A stretch of 64,000 nucleotides of DNA from Xylona heveae TC161 (lineage: Eukaryota > Ascomycota > Xylonomycetes > Xylonales > Xylonaceae): NCBI RefSeq assembly GCF_001619985.1, contig NW_017264197.1, positions 1,674,001 to 1,738,000 of the forward strand, in the 5' to 3' direction. A program made the translations under genes and the position numbers. The notes under the pieces are model-generated. The model was not told the origin of the DNA. It worked only from the letters and a program-made list of their open reading frames with translations, and ran no database searches. This document shows, in pieces, positions 27,830 to 39,015 of this stretch. Position 1 is the first letter of the stretch. Each line of letters begins with the position of its first letter.

Positions 27830-29067
27830 TTACAGCTTTCCCTCGCCCGAAGGCAATTCGACAATCTGGCTTAATCCCTCATACTTGGGGATTTCCAAAT
27901 CATACTTCTGCGCAATCTGCGGGCTGACAAATCTGCCTCCTAGGAAGTGCCTTCCCTTGAACCACTTCGCAAGGGGCTTGGGTGCAGTCAAGCTGATCAA
28001 AGCATCAGGTTGGAACCCTTTTCCGGGGCCAGATGATGGCGGGCCGTCCTCAATGTCCCATGAAGAGGGAGCATCTACTGAAGTCACTGGTAACTTTGTG
28101 TCGCGTAGAGCTTCAATGACGGCGGGGAATGGCTCTCTGACTTCACCGGAGAAACTAAAGCCTGCATTGGGATTAGTATATCCCAGGGTGTGTTGTGAAG
28201 CATTGCTTGTCTCGAGAGCGATGAGAGGTTGGGATATTCATAATATTGTGATGGACTCACCAAAAATTGCATCGACAATGTGGTCGGTTTCTTTCAGAGC
28301 AGACTGAAAGTCCTCCGTGAATGGAATATCCAGGGTCTTTAGCTGCGTGCATAGCCTCTATGGATTGTAAGAGTTGATCAGTACAATGACTACAATATGC
28401 GGACATTGTGTCATTGAGACGAAAACAATGTGTTGTCTAACCTGGTAGAGCTCATTTTTGCTCTGCTTGGGATAGTAAATGGTAGGCTTATAGCCGTAGT
28501 GCCAGAGATGTCTAGCCGCAACGAGACCATCGCCGCCTGAAGAAATTAGCATTCTTTGATTTAAAAATACTTGGATGTTTGAAATTAAAAATCGAAAAAC
28601 GATCGGTTCAATGCCAAATACGCATACTCTACGTGTAGAATATCAGGTACAACTAGGAACTTACCGTTGTTTCCCGGTCCACAAGCAACGAGAATTCTGT
28701 TACCCTTGCTCAACGGCTGAAGGTGATATACTGATCAATCCTATCAGCACACTCTCACATTTATGGCTGATCATATGGTTCAATGGTAACCGACCGACTT
28801 GCGAAACGGACAGTCCCGCCAGCTCCATCAGCTGATCGATGGAAAAGGCCCCAGAGCTCATAAGGTCCTTGTCGAGCTCAGAAGCATTCTTCGCAGAGAG
28901 CGTCTATGCCATAGTTAGTCACACGATCCCCACCTCTGCATCAAGACCCTTTATTGTCTGGAACAAAATGCGAAGCTTCATTGACAGCATATAATGTGGG
29001 TATGCGGAGCGGGATACAAGAAATAAAGGTACAGAGTAGATCTACTATGACTTACTTTCAGCGACAT
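27830..29067 (-). CDS. NAXE: NAD(P)HX epimerase (YjeF N-terminal domain, AIBP family)
   Basis: Metabolite-repair enzyme that interconverts the R and S hydrates of NADH and NADPH so that the dehydratase can restore them; the YjeF_N fold. The model is complement(27830..28161, 28261..28357, 28442..28536, 28665..28730, 28795..28903, 29056..29067), 236 aa. The first exon codes only MSLK. Landmarks are [11 protein letters not shown] near 30, [18 protein letters not shown] (the glycine-rich nucleotide-binding loop, split by an intron inside NNG-GD), [32 protein letters not shown] with the Asp of the active site, and a final SLTAPKP. The junction giving [13 protein letters not shown] was selected because it restores the family sequence. 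It is divergent from the bS16m gene. Confidence 0.92.
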
Positions 29068-29817
29068 CGTGAAAATGCGAGTAAATCTTTTTAACGGTAA
29101 TCTGGTCGTAGATCGAGAGAGAATAAAAGGCATAAGTAAGTTTCAAGGTATGTTTATGAGAAGAGAAGCATGGAGCAAGCTCCGCATGTTGCATCTCGCG
29201 TCAGTCGTGGGGACACCACCATTTCGTCATACCTGTGGCACCACTACGAGCACATGCATCAACACATTTCCATATCAATGCTCATAATTTCTGTATTTCT
29301 TATTTACGCATAAATGCAGTCTAATAGTTTTTCTAGGTCATATAGATTATAATCAACGCCACCAACAATTATGCGAGCCTTAAGGAAAACAGTCTCTCTT
29401 CCGCATGTTTACATCACAGCCCCTTCGAGGGCCGGGGGCTCGACTCTTCAAAGCCCCCACCGGCAACTCCCGCATCACATCAGATTACCCTCCTAACATT
29501 CCTCTCTGCGGCTGCGCTAAGGATTACAACGATGATTGGCCACAGCGCAAATCCAGAACTATCCGACAGTTCTGCCGTGTGATTGGTCAGTAAGTCCAAA
29601 GGAAAGCATCTAATCTAGATCGCATCTCGAGCAGAACAGACTTGTGAGATTGGAGGATCAGGGAGCATCAGTGCATGTCTTTCTAGTTTCACGACACAAC
29701 CCTCCAGTTCTACCGCGATACTGCAAATCAATCAACTGCCCCAACCCCGCTGGGTTCTGACATTCGAGTTATCCGCCCTCTGTACGAAAACGACTCTCCT
29801 GGAATCCCACCGTCGCC
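29068..29817. other. Divergent promoter region (NAXE / bS16m)
   Basis: About 750 bp between two divergent housekeeping genes. No further gene is supported. Confidence 0.6.
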
Positions 29818-30594
29818 ATGGTCGTCAAAATCCGTTTGGCACGCTTTGGCAAGCGCAATGCGCCGTTTTACAACATTGTCGTTGCTCACGCAAGGTACGA
29901 CTCTTATTCAATCGTCTCATTGCTTTACATACGCTCCCCATTTCGCGTCCCGACAAAGGACAATTGGATCCTGCAACCCCGTTCTCTCAGCGGCTTCACT
30001 CCAATGCACACATCTATATCCATCAAGCGCTGACTCTTTTCACAAAACAGGACAGCAAGAAATAGCAAGCCCCTCGAAGTTCTAGGTACGACTTAATCTC
30101 GTTCTCTCCACTCCTTGAATAGCTCCTCAGCTGGGTGGGCCCGAAAGCACGGGCCGCTTTCTACAACACAATTTCCAAATCGCTGTGTTTTCGGGCAGTT
30201 CATGCTTACACGTCACTCGTCGATATTAGGCACCTATGACCCGATCCCCAAAGAGCCGCTTGATGGTGAGGGCAAGGCCTTCAAGGACATTCGATTGGAC
30301 CGCGCGCGGGCAAAGTACTGGCTTGGTGTTGGCGCGCAACCGTCTGATCCTGCGTGGAGATTATTGACGATGGTGAGTGTTACTGGGATACTCTAGGCTG
30401 ATAGGCTTGGATGTTTTGAGACAAACCTTTTCCTTTTTATGGCGTTCGTCGAAATTGACCAGCCATGCTGCTATTGAAGGGCGGGAAGTGATAGAAGGCT
30501 AATATGCTCTTTGGTTTAGATTGGTCTTATGCCTAAGAAATTCACACAGACCCAGCAGAGTCAGTCGCAAAGTAAAAATGCTGCGGAAGCATAA
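29818..30594 (+). CDS. MRPS16: Mitochondrial small-subunit ribosomal protein bS16m
   Basis: Component of the mitochondrial 37S ribosomal subunit, homologous to bacterial S16. Exons are 29818..29894, 30051..30085, 30230..30372 and 30520..30594, giving 109 aa. The protein opens with the classic bS16 start MVVKIRLARFGKRNAPFYNI and continues VVAHARTARNSKPLEVLGTYDPIP. The central LDRARAKYWLGVGAQPSD is the conserved RNA-binding helix region, and the tail is Gln/Ser rich. One exon is only 35 nt. The introns (144-156 nt) are longer than others in this window; no snoRNA box pattern was seen in them. Confidence 0.95.
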
Positions 30595-31144
30595 GCCTAT
30601 TAGAAGGGGATCCGGCATCCACAAGCTATGGGATCAAAATGGAGATAGAAGTGGCGGGTTCAATTGGTGATTTCTTTTGTCGTCGGATTACGATGACGCG
30701 TTGGGCACATTTTGCATAACTGGCGTTTATATAAGTTTTCCGGAAATTTCTTTCTTTCACTGAGGCAGTGTCTATGCATTTTGACACGGTCACTGTACAA
30801 TATATGTATATTGCTAAATTACGGAGATTTTCTGTGTTTAGAGGTTGAACAAATACAATTGACAATATGGCGAATCAAGAGGGTGCATTACAAGTAATAA
30901 TTTGGAAAAATCGTAGTACATTATGTATTGAAGTATGTCCAAAGAAAGAAGAGGGAAAAATGAGAAACAAGGATATAAAGTCCGACCGGACGTCGCTAAA
31001 TCAACATCTATATGCCAAAATAAATGAAAAATGATCGTCCCAAGTCATGAAACATAAAGGTATACAAAAGAATTACCAAAGATGTGCAGAAAATGCAAAG
31101 CACACATGATGTAAATATAGGGCCAAAGTGCCCCAGGGGTCAAT
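30595..31144. other. Convergent intergenic region
   Basis: 3' flanks of the bS16m gene (+) and the amino acid transporter (-). AT-rich, with no gene supported. Confidence 0.6.
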
Positions 31145-32953
31145 CTAGTGACTGGCGATGAAGAAGGTATTGGTCACTAGGCAGACAACCATAACGACGA
31201 ATCCGTAGACGGCAAGACTAAGACTCAGTCGCCGGAGTAAAGTATGGCGCCAGTGCGCAGACTTTGAGATGATACCGCTGAGCAAGCCACCAGCCTCTTG
31301 GTCATCCTCCGCGTAAGCGCCGTCATCATCCTCCTTAACTAGGCGCTGATGGTGCGGCGAGTCTGGCGAGGAGATCTTATAGTAGAAAAGCCCGGGGAGG
31401 ATGAAACTAATACTCGTGCTGCCGGTACTGCCAACGTATGCAAGCACAGCCTCCAGTGACGAAACAGTCATGGCGACAACGTAGCTTAGTACAATAATGA
31501 CGGTCGTGAGGATGGCGAAGCGCAGATCGCTCATGCCATCTCCAGCCTTCCCTTGCTGGTTCTTTCTCCCGTTTGGCAACAATGGCACGCGTCGAGGGGA
31601 TGTACCATCCGTGTGCCCAAGAGCCGAATTGGAACGGACAGGCCTCCATTTAATAACAGCATTGGTTGACGCACGGCAAGGATGAACTTGTAGAGGATAA
31701 GAAAACATGACCAGGATCACAATCGCCAGTCTGCCAATGGTGGCACTGACAGACGGAGGATCTAAAAGCAGTTAGATTAAAATCTTTGACAGGCGCGATA
31801 CAGGAATACGTACACATTCCCACGAGGTTTCCGCGAACGTTATTTCCAAAGGAAAGGTATCCTGTGATAGCGACGAGGGCGTAGACGGCCGCAGAAGAGC
31901 CAATAGAAGAAGCAACAACACTGGTTGTTGACTTTGGGGAATTGTCGCGAATTTCGTTGAGAATTGAGAACATCTGCGTTCCAGTCAGGATATATCATAC
32001 TAAGATATACCTAAAGTAGACTTACATTTTGATGGCAAGTATACGCAAATACCACCACAGGAAAGCTGGAGAGAGTAGGGACAGCGCCTCCCCAATGAAT
32101 GCCCCGGATGGGACCACGATCTTCCATTGTATCGCCCTTGATAAAGTGGTAAAGGACAAGGATGACGAGGTAACCGATAGAAATCAGAGCGATAACGCTG
32201 GTGTATTTAAGGGAGTCCAGTCGGCGGAAGAATGAGAGCGGAATAACAATAAGCCTTTCCCAAATATCAGTATTGCAGATTCCCGCGAGTTTCCTTGATC
32301 CATGGATAGACTCACATGAACGCAGTGACCCAGAAATGGCGATCTACCAGAAAGCCAATGTCACCCGCGTTGGGATTGAATCCTCTGACAACGTCGGGCA
32401 TCAGATCACCGATAATGATCAAATAGCTCACTCCGACTCCGAAGCATTTGATAGCAATTGCAGCATCGAAGATGACGGCAGCATTCGGATATGTTATCTG
32501 GGATAGGGCGAAAAATGAAGCGGAGCCACGATCGAGATATCTCGCGCACCGCGTCTGTAGATAAAGGCCAAAACCTGAGGTAAGACCGGCCCAGAATATG
32601 ACAATAACACCCAATAGAATGCCCATGTGTGAAAGCGCGAGAGGCATAGCCAAGACACCGGCACCCACAACTGAAGGGGAAAGTCAGCTGTGCCTCATAA
32701 GATCCATCTGGGGAACCCTCACTCGTATTGACCAGATTAATTACACTACTGATCCAACTGGCTTGTCCGGCTACTCCATTCTCTTTCGGTGCACGCCGAG
32801 GGCGCGATCTGATGTGTATCAGCAAGATATATGGACATTCCCATACCAGAAAAGATCAAAGACATACCCTCTGCCTCTTCCCACAGAGATCGGACTAACC
32901 GGGCGGCTGCCATCGCTTTCAGGCGCAGCCTCGAGCGTCGAATAGGTGGTCAT
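31145..32953 (-). CDS. AVT-type amino acid transporter (AAAP family, vacuolar)
   Basis: Polytopic amino acid:proton transporter of the AAAP/SLC36-38 family, most like yeast vacuolar AVT5/AVT6. The model is complement(31145..31761, 31814..31973, 32026..32254, 32316..32670, 32723..32808, 32868..32953), 510 aa. After a 40-residue hydrophilic N-terminus comes the signature of the first helix, SSVINLVNTIVGAGVLAMPL with ALSHMGILLG following. About eleven hydrophobic segments can be counted, including FFRRLDSLKYTS, SFPVVVFAYTCHQNMF and ATIGRLAIVILVMFSYPLQ. A charged loop (about 365-400) precedes the last helices, and an acidic loop with VKEDDDGAYAEDDQE lies near the end. Each splice junction restores family sequence. 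It shares a 413 bp divergent promoter with the dynactin gene. Confidence 0.9.
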
Positions 32954-33366
32954 ATTAAGATACAAGGTGGCAATTCAACAGATTTGTATAAAGAATTATT
33001 TACTACAAAAGAATATATTATTCCCTAAACACGTCCATGAATGCTTAGCGTATTAGACAAGCATCATGAAGGCATTCATAAGGGCTAAACCGAACGATAT
33101 CAGGCGGAGGATTACTGGAATGAGCACGAGCACATCATAACAGGGCGAGATGAGATGTGGCAGATGATGACATAAGCGTGTCACTTATCGGTGCGTCGGT
33201 AAATTTCTTTGACAACCCGAAGATTTGTCCCTTCTAAGTTAATCTTAGCGGGTCAGTGGGGGTTTTTTGTCTATACCTAGATGGGCAAACTGTATCTCTC
33301 CGCCGGGGTTTGGTTGTTCATCTGGCCAATTCGTGCCAAGAGATCCTGGGCAGTTTGGACATCGCC
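32954..33366. other. Divergent promoter region (transporter / RO-3)
   Basis: Short bidirectional intergenic region. No specific element is identified. Confidence 0.5.
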
Positions 33367-34064
33367 ATGGAGGAAGATAACCCTTCGCCAGATCTGATGA
33401 CTCTGGAGACCATTGGTCTCTTAGAGGAGCGTCTCCAGAACCTCTCATATGTCCTCAGTGGAGGCACAGTACCCGCTGCGCGACTTACGGCACACACGGA
33501 GGAGAATGGAACTGTCCTTTCCCGCCTGTCGGCGTTGGAGGAAGAGCTTGAAAGACTTTCCTCCAGATCTGGAGTGGTAAGGGATATTCTCAAGCTACGT
33601 ACGACTCCTTTTCTCTAAATGACCTGTTCCACTCAATGTTAATGAGATGTTCATCTCTAGAGGCTCGACATTCCGATCTTTTCCAAGCATCACCATCAGA
33701 AGAAGCCCCGCCCACATTGAGTTATCCGATGCTCCGCCAGATAGTCCTCGCATGTGCAAGCCTCTATGCGACTACTGCTTCACAATTAGCTTCAGTTAGG
33801 GACTTGCCGCTTCCCGCTGCAAAGGCTTCCACTTCGATGATTGGTCTTCAACCTCGCATTGACCGCGTGAATGAGGTGCAGATGGAGCAGTTGCAGGAGA
33901 TTGCACATTTACGACGGAAGAGCGCGGCGCTAATTGAGCGATGGTACAAACTCATGATCTTGGCTGGGAATGAGTGCTGGTCTGACTGGGAGCATCGAAC
34001 TGCCCAGGTGGAGCGAGAAATCCGCCGGGAAGAAGTTCGCCAGGCTGGAGATGGCGCGATATAA
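33367..34064 (+). CDS. ro-3: Dynactin subunit 3 (p22/p24), nuclear distribution protein RO-3
   Basis: Shoulder subunit of dynactin, the dynein cofactor needed for nuclear migration and organelle transport in hyphae. Exons are 33367..33598 and 33661..34064, giving 211 aa. The protein is almost entirely helical with coiled-coil heptads: TLETIGLLEERLQNLSYVLSG, broken here as TLETIGLLEERLQN and LSYVLSG, then LSRLSALEEELERLSSRSG, and C-terminal VNEVQMEQLQEIAHLRRKSAAL followed by IERWYKLMILAGNECW. This order and the length match Neurospora RO-3 and animal DCTN3. The ATG used gives the acidic start MEEDNPSPD typical of small coiled-coil subunits. Confidence 0.85.
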
Positions 34065-36270
34065 AAGCAACGTGTTCGGCCGACGCATTGCATATTGTTT
34101 TTGGCCTATCTAAGGTAGTCTGCAATTCCATGGCTCAATTTTATAAGGTAGTTGTTTCGCAAGCATGGCCAGGCGTTTCGCGGATAGGATGCCCTTATAC
34201 CAGGTTTAGCGTTCATCGAGCCATTACGGCTCCGAAGGGTTTGGGTTACATTTTACAAGAAAACATGGGAAATTCAATCTTACGGATCCGACAAGGATCT
34301 CTCCAAATACTTGTTTAGAATCAAGGTGAAGTCAGCTGACCGTACAGACATCGGTTCGTCAAGTATTTTGACTGAAACCCATCAGTGCTACCCTCTTTAG
34401 ATGTGCTGGACAGTTTGAATAGGCACTATTCAAACCTTCTAGATCAGACCGGATATCCAGCACTTGGACATGGAAATTGGAAATGCAGTCAATCAATGGA
34501 CTCAGACTATGGAGGTATTTTGGGGCATATATGACACGATATGTTTAGAGACACAAGATTGACGCAACCGACGGCATGTCGGCATGGTGGGCAACCAGGC
34601 CACCAATCAGCGTTTTGATAATTGACGAAAGTTATCGTCTTTCAACCCTGGGGAGAGATGAGTGCTGATCATCAGGCTGTGTCCAAAGATACTGCTGTCA
34701 AAAGGGAAGCAGATGATTGCCGACAGGATAATTGGGGAGCTGTGTGGCGCTGGCTGGGTAGCGATAGTCGCATATCACGCGTGGCGCAATAAGAGCGAGG
34801 TACTCTTAATAACTTATGCGAGGAGGTTGGACAAAAGAGCGAGGCAAGGGAAAGAATCACGGATAATGGCCTTTCAACTGTTCCCTTTCTTCCTTTTGTT
34901 TCTCAGTTCTCAACAACGTGATATTACCTGTTGACGCACACCTCATTCCTAGCTCTCGTCATGTGTTGAATATTGGCCCCTTGCGCGTCAACGCCTCGTG
35001 CTTATTGCGATTTTCGCTTTAAAGATTTTTTCTTCCTTTTTTTTTACGGTCGCAAATAACCTCACGCCCGTCGTCCCGATCAGCCACTGACGGTTGAGAC
35101 CGGGGTGGCCTGGTGGATAGGTTAACCAGTGGACGAGTAACTACAAAGTACTAAGAGAGTCCAAGCCCGTCTCCACCCCCGTACTGTTATACTTACCGTA
35201 GTTAAGTCTCCTGCCTACCCGAACTAAATCGGGGGATGAGGCGTCCGGTGTCTGCGCGTCCTCTCAGCGTCAAATGCATCACTACCGTATGTTACTGTGG
35301 GTGTGGTGATCAATGCAATTCTATCCTTTCTTGGAGCCCAGCATAGCCCGGTGGCCTTCCCTCCATCGCCTATGAATGACCCAGCATTTTGTTGAAGGTT
35401 TATCATTTGTCTGGTCCCTTCTGATCAAAAATTGCTAAGCCTGCCTTTTTATTTTCCTCTCCCGGCTCTCTTTTACTTTCCATCTTACATACGGCCATCG
35501 TTCGTACGTGGGTAGTTAAATGAAAAGAAGCGCAGACCTTGTCTGAAACACGCATTCGAACGCTGGTGTCGTTTTCGTGCCCGTCTCAGTTGGGGACCCC
35601 TGAAAGTTGCATTCAAACTGGAGAAGTTCTGGCCGCCGCATCCAACCGAAATCGACCTATCATCGCTCCCCACTCCATCCTCTCCCCTACCACCAGACGA
35701 AGTTATTTCCCCTTGCCCAGACAGCAACTCCATCCCCCATTTGTCTCAGGATCAACGTCGTCTTCGCATCCTCCAGGCGTATCGATCCTCCGACCATTGT
35801 CCTTCTCAGCCCATCGTTAAACCCCTCATTTCGTAGTTCTTTGACGATCCCTTGGATACTATTCTTTCATTCACTACCAGTCTGCCTTTCCAATTCTCTC
35901 GTCCATCGTTACGCATCGATAAACCGAATCGTTCCCCAGACTCCATTTCTAATTTCGATGATTCTTGGCCTTTGTCCGTACGACGACATTTTCATAACTG
36001 GAATAGGCGCGAATCCAAAGGCTCGACGTCAATAGTCTATCGTTTATTCACTTACGCTCTCTGTCGTGAATCCTCTCATTTGCAGCTAACGGCCTTCAAT
36101 CGCTGCTTCACGCTCTTTCCAATCGACATCATCATCATCACTCCCTTTTACTCCTGCTCATCACTAAACCTTTCTTCTCTCGCCCTCTGTTCTTCTCCCC
36201 TTGGCGGAGCATTCGAAAGCGCTTATCCATGCCCTCCTACGGCTCACTGCAATCGCCCTCTTTCAGCAAA
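34065..36270. other. Long 5' flank of SHO1, pyrimidine-rich near the gene
   Basis: About 2.2 kb without a supported gene. The last 700 bp (about 35540-36235) are rich in C and T and free of long coding frames with family features, so they probably include a long transcribed leader with several upstream ATGs. A GC-richer patch at 35090-35180 was checked as a possible tRNA and rejected. Confidence 0.5.
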
Positions 36271-37418
36271 ATGAACGCGCTTGACTCCCGGCGGCGGGTG
36301 CCCCGTAACAATTTTAGCTTTGCAAACATTCTCGGAGACCCGTTTGCATTGGCAACCATTTCCATTGCGATCGTGAGTAGAATACCGATCCCACACCGGT
36401 CTGTTGTGATCAGGCAACCATGCTAATCACAGGTGTTTGGTTCATTAGCTTGCGTGGCTCCTTGCCTTTATCGCTTCCGTTATTTCAGACATTAAACTCA
36501 AGTTCCCCAACTTTGGCTGGTGGGCAGTTGTCTACATGTTCTTCTGCATTCTAGGTGTCGCAATAGCGGTGGCATCAGATGCAATCCACACCTATCATGT
36601 TGCTGTAAGTGTCTTCGCTACCCTGGGTCGTCCTTTCCGCAGACTTCTTTGATGAACCCTGCTGACCCGCTGGTCTCTAGATTGTTGGTTTCCTCGCGGC
36701 CGGGCTGGTCCTGACGTCGTCGGTGGTGAACAACTTGGTCTACTCTCCCGATGCTGGCATGGAAGCCGTAGCTGCTGGACACATTCTGCTCTCCATGATC
36801 TCTGTATGTCGGCGCTCTCTTGACTTTCTCCCCAACCTCAACCCTTTACTGCCCCGACCATCGCTAACAACTCCTCAGATTGTCTGGATTTTTTATTTTG
36901 GATCTACCCCGCAGGCCACTCACCGTGCCTACGTCGACTCGTTTGCTCTGCACAGAGACCACCATCCCTCCTCTCGCGCCAGCCAGCCCATGTCTCACGC
37001 CTTTGGCAACGGCCGTCCCGACACCTCCGTTTCCTCAAACCATGCCCCGCAAATGTACACGTCCGCTCAATTGAGTGGCTTTGAGACGGCGTCTCCGGTC
37101 TCAGCTTTCCCTGGCGGCCCGGTTGGTGGCAGCAGTGCTGATCAGCGCAGCTCGTCCCGCTTCGGCATTCCGCAATCCTCTACGCCACCCAGCGGTACCG
37201 GCGCGAACAACGAAGGCGATATTTCTGCGCCGACCGAGTACCCCTACCGTGCCAAGGCCATTTACTCTTACGAAGCCAATCCAGAGGATGCCAATGAGAT
37301 TAGCTTCTCTAAGCACGAGATTCTCGAAGTATCCGACGTCAGTGGCCGCTGGTGGCAGGCAAAGAAGGAGAACGGCGACACTGGAATTGCGCCGTCCAAC
37401 TATCTCATCTTGCTCTGA
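36271..37418 (+). CDS. SHO1: SHO1 osmosensor adaptor (four TM helices plus SH3)
   Basis: Plasma-membrane adaptor of the high-osmolarity MAPK pathway, recruiting Pbs2-type MAPKK through its SH3 domain. Exons are 36271..36372, 36449..36604, 36681..36803 and 36879..37418, giving 306 aa. Four hydrophobic segments fill the first 135 residues: [54 protein letters not shown] and [18 protein letters not shown] Ser/Pro/Gly-rich linker follows, then the SH3 domain (about 247-306) with [40 protein letters not shown] and a final ILL. An in-frame ATG at 36229 would add 14 residues; the 36271 ATG has the better context (AAAATGA). Three introns fall at the ends of membrane segments. Confidence 0.93.
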
Positions 37419-39015
37419 ACGAATGGTTGAGAGAGTTCGCTGGCACTTGGCGAGATTAAACCCGAGACCGTGTGAGCAACAGAGCATCAAAGCCCTCTGC
37501 TTCTGCTCCCTTCTTCATTGCACATGGGCGAAGACACGTCGTTCCAAGTTTACTCTCCATCTGTCCATTTCGCGACTCAGCTCAAAAGTCCCAGCTATTC
37601 GCGACAGGACGGGGAGTGTGGCTGGAGCACAACAGGACCTTTCTTCAAAATCAATGTGCAGCTAAATCTCAGGAACCCCCCTGAGTTTTCCATCCATTGC
37701 TGATCGCTCCTGCGTCTCCGCCACCTTTTTTAACCAACTCTCCGACTATTCGTCTTCTTTCCCGCCTCGCCTACCTTACCTTTTTCACTCGAACACTTTT
37801 AACGCCGATCACGTCTTCCCTTTGTTCCTTCAAATCCAGATTCCCATTATCCTCCGACCTGGTCCTATTATATTCTTTTATTCATCACCGATCCTCTTCA
37901 TCTGCGTTACCTCTTTGTTATCCGTGTGTTCTGCGATCAAAAAGATACCTAGGTGTTTCGCAACTGCTTACCTTCTCCCGCCCCTCTATTGCCGTGGCTA
38001 GCTGTGCTATGCCGGGCTTCCGGGGTTGGATATTATTATTATTATTATTTTCTTTTCATCTAAATCTCCTCGCATCAGAGGGTCTGGTCTGGTGTGGTTC
38101 TTTCCTTTCTCATTTCCATCTCCAATTTCCAAAATTTCCCACTTATTTTTCCTCTTCCATATCCCATTTTATTTTCATTCTATTCTACCAAATCTTATCG
38201 AGGAGTTTTTCTGCCTAAAAGAGTCAAATTTGAAATCCGTTTAAAAAAAAGTTTTACAAGACTGTCACGCGTAAACTTCGTAAGCTCTACTCAGTGACTT
38301 AATGAACTTATTGACTCCGACTTAATTTGTGGAATGCACGTGATATGGGAGTAGAATTATATTTGATAAAGAAACACTAACTTTTCGACAAATATATATT
38401 GAGAATCGTCCGGCGGGATGAAAAAAAAAAAGGTCAATGTCATTGATTACATTTCTATATTACTCGACGCTGGTCATCATGCATTGAATCTAACATCTTC
38501 GCTAGCATGTAAAGGAGAAGGAGGGGAAATGGTAACCACGCATGACACAAAAAAAAAGAACCTCTAACATAAAATGAAATTAAAAAGAGACCGAGAAAGC
38601 GCGCAAGAATGGACGAAAATAGAAAAGGGTTGAAGGAGAAAAAGGCAAAGGAAAAAAGAAAAAAAGGAATATACACGACAAGGGACAAAATATTTACGAA
38701 GAGACAAAAAATACAAATAGTGAAGAGCTAACTTAATGTATACGCTATAACATGAGTGCGGTGGAAAGGACATGGACTTTGCGATGAGAGGCCGAAAGGC
38801 GTGGACAGTAGAGAAAATGCCAATCAGAGAAGAGAAAAAGAAAAAAAGGTTCGAAAGAACCACAAGCTAAGGAATATTAAAGGATAAAAAAAAAGGCGTT
38901 CATTTGGATTCGGTGTATTTGTTCCAGGAAATGCCTGTATTAGAGGGAGGGATAAAAAAAACAAAACTAGTTCAACTCAATCTTCCCTACGACCATAGCG
39001 CGAGGATCATTATGG
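37419..39015. other. Convergent intergenic region
   Basis: 1.6 kb between the stops of SHO1 (+) and the BEACH gene (-). T/C-rich DNA up to 38200, then A-rich. Long frames here are low-complexity translations with no family features. A TTA microsatellite lies at 38031-38050. Confidence 0.6.
38031..38050 (+). repeat. TTA/ATT microsatellite
   Basis: About six perfect ATT units in the SHO1 3' flank. Confidence 0.85.

Noticed and set aside
35090-35190. GC-rich patch with complementary ends, considered as a tRNA
   Set aside because: No T-arm/B-box consensus and no anticodon arm could be drawn.
37697-38218. 173-codon frame in the SHO1 3' flank
   Set aside because: Low-complexity Ser/Phe/Leu translation of CT-rich DNA; no motif or splice support.
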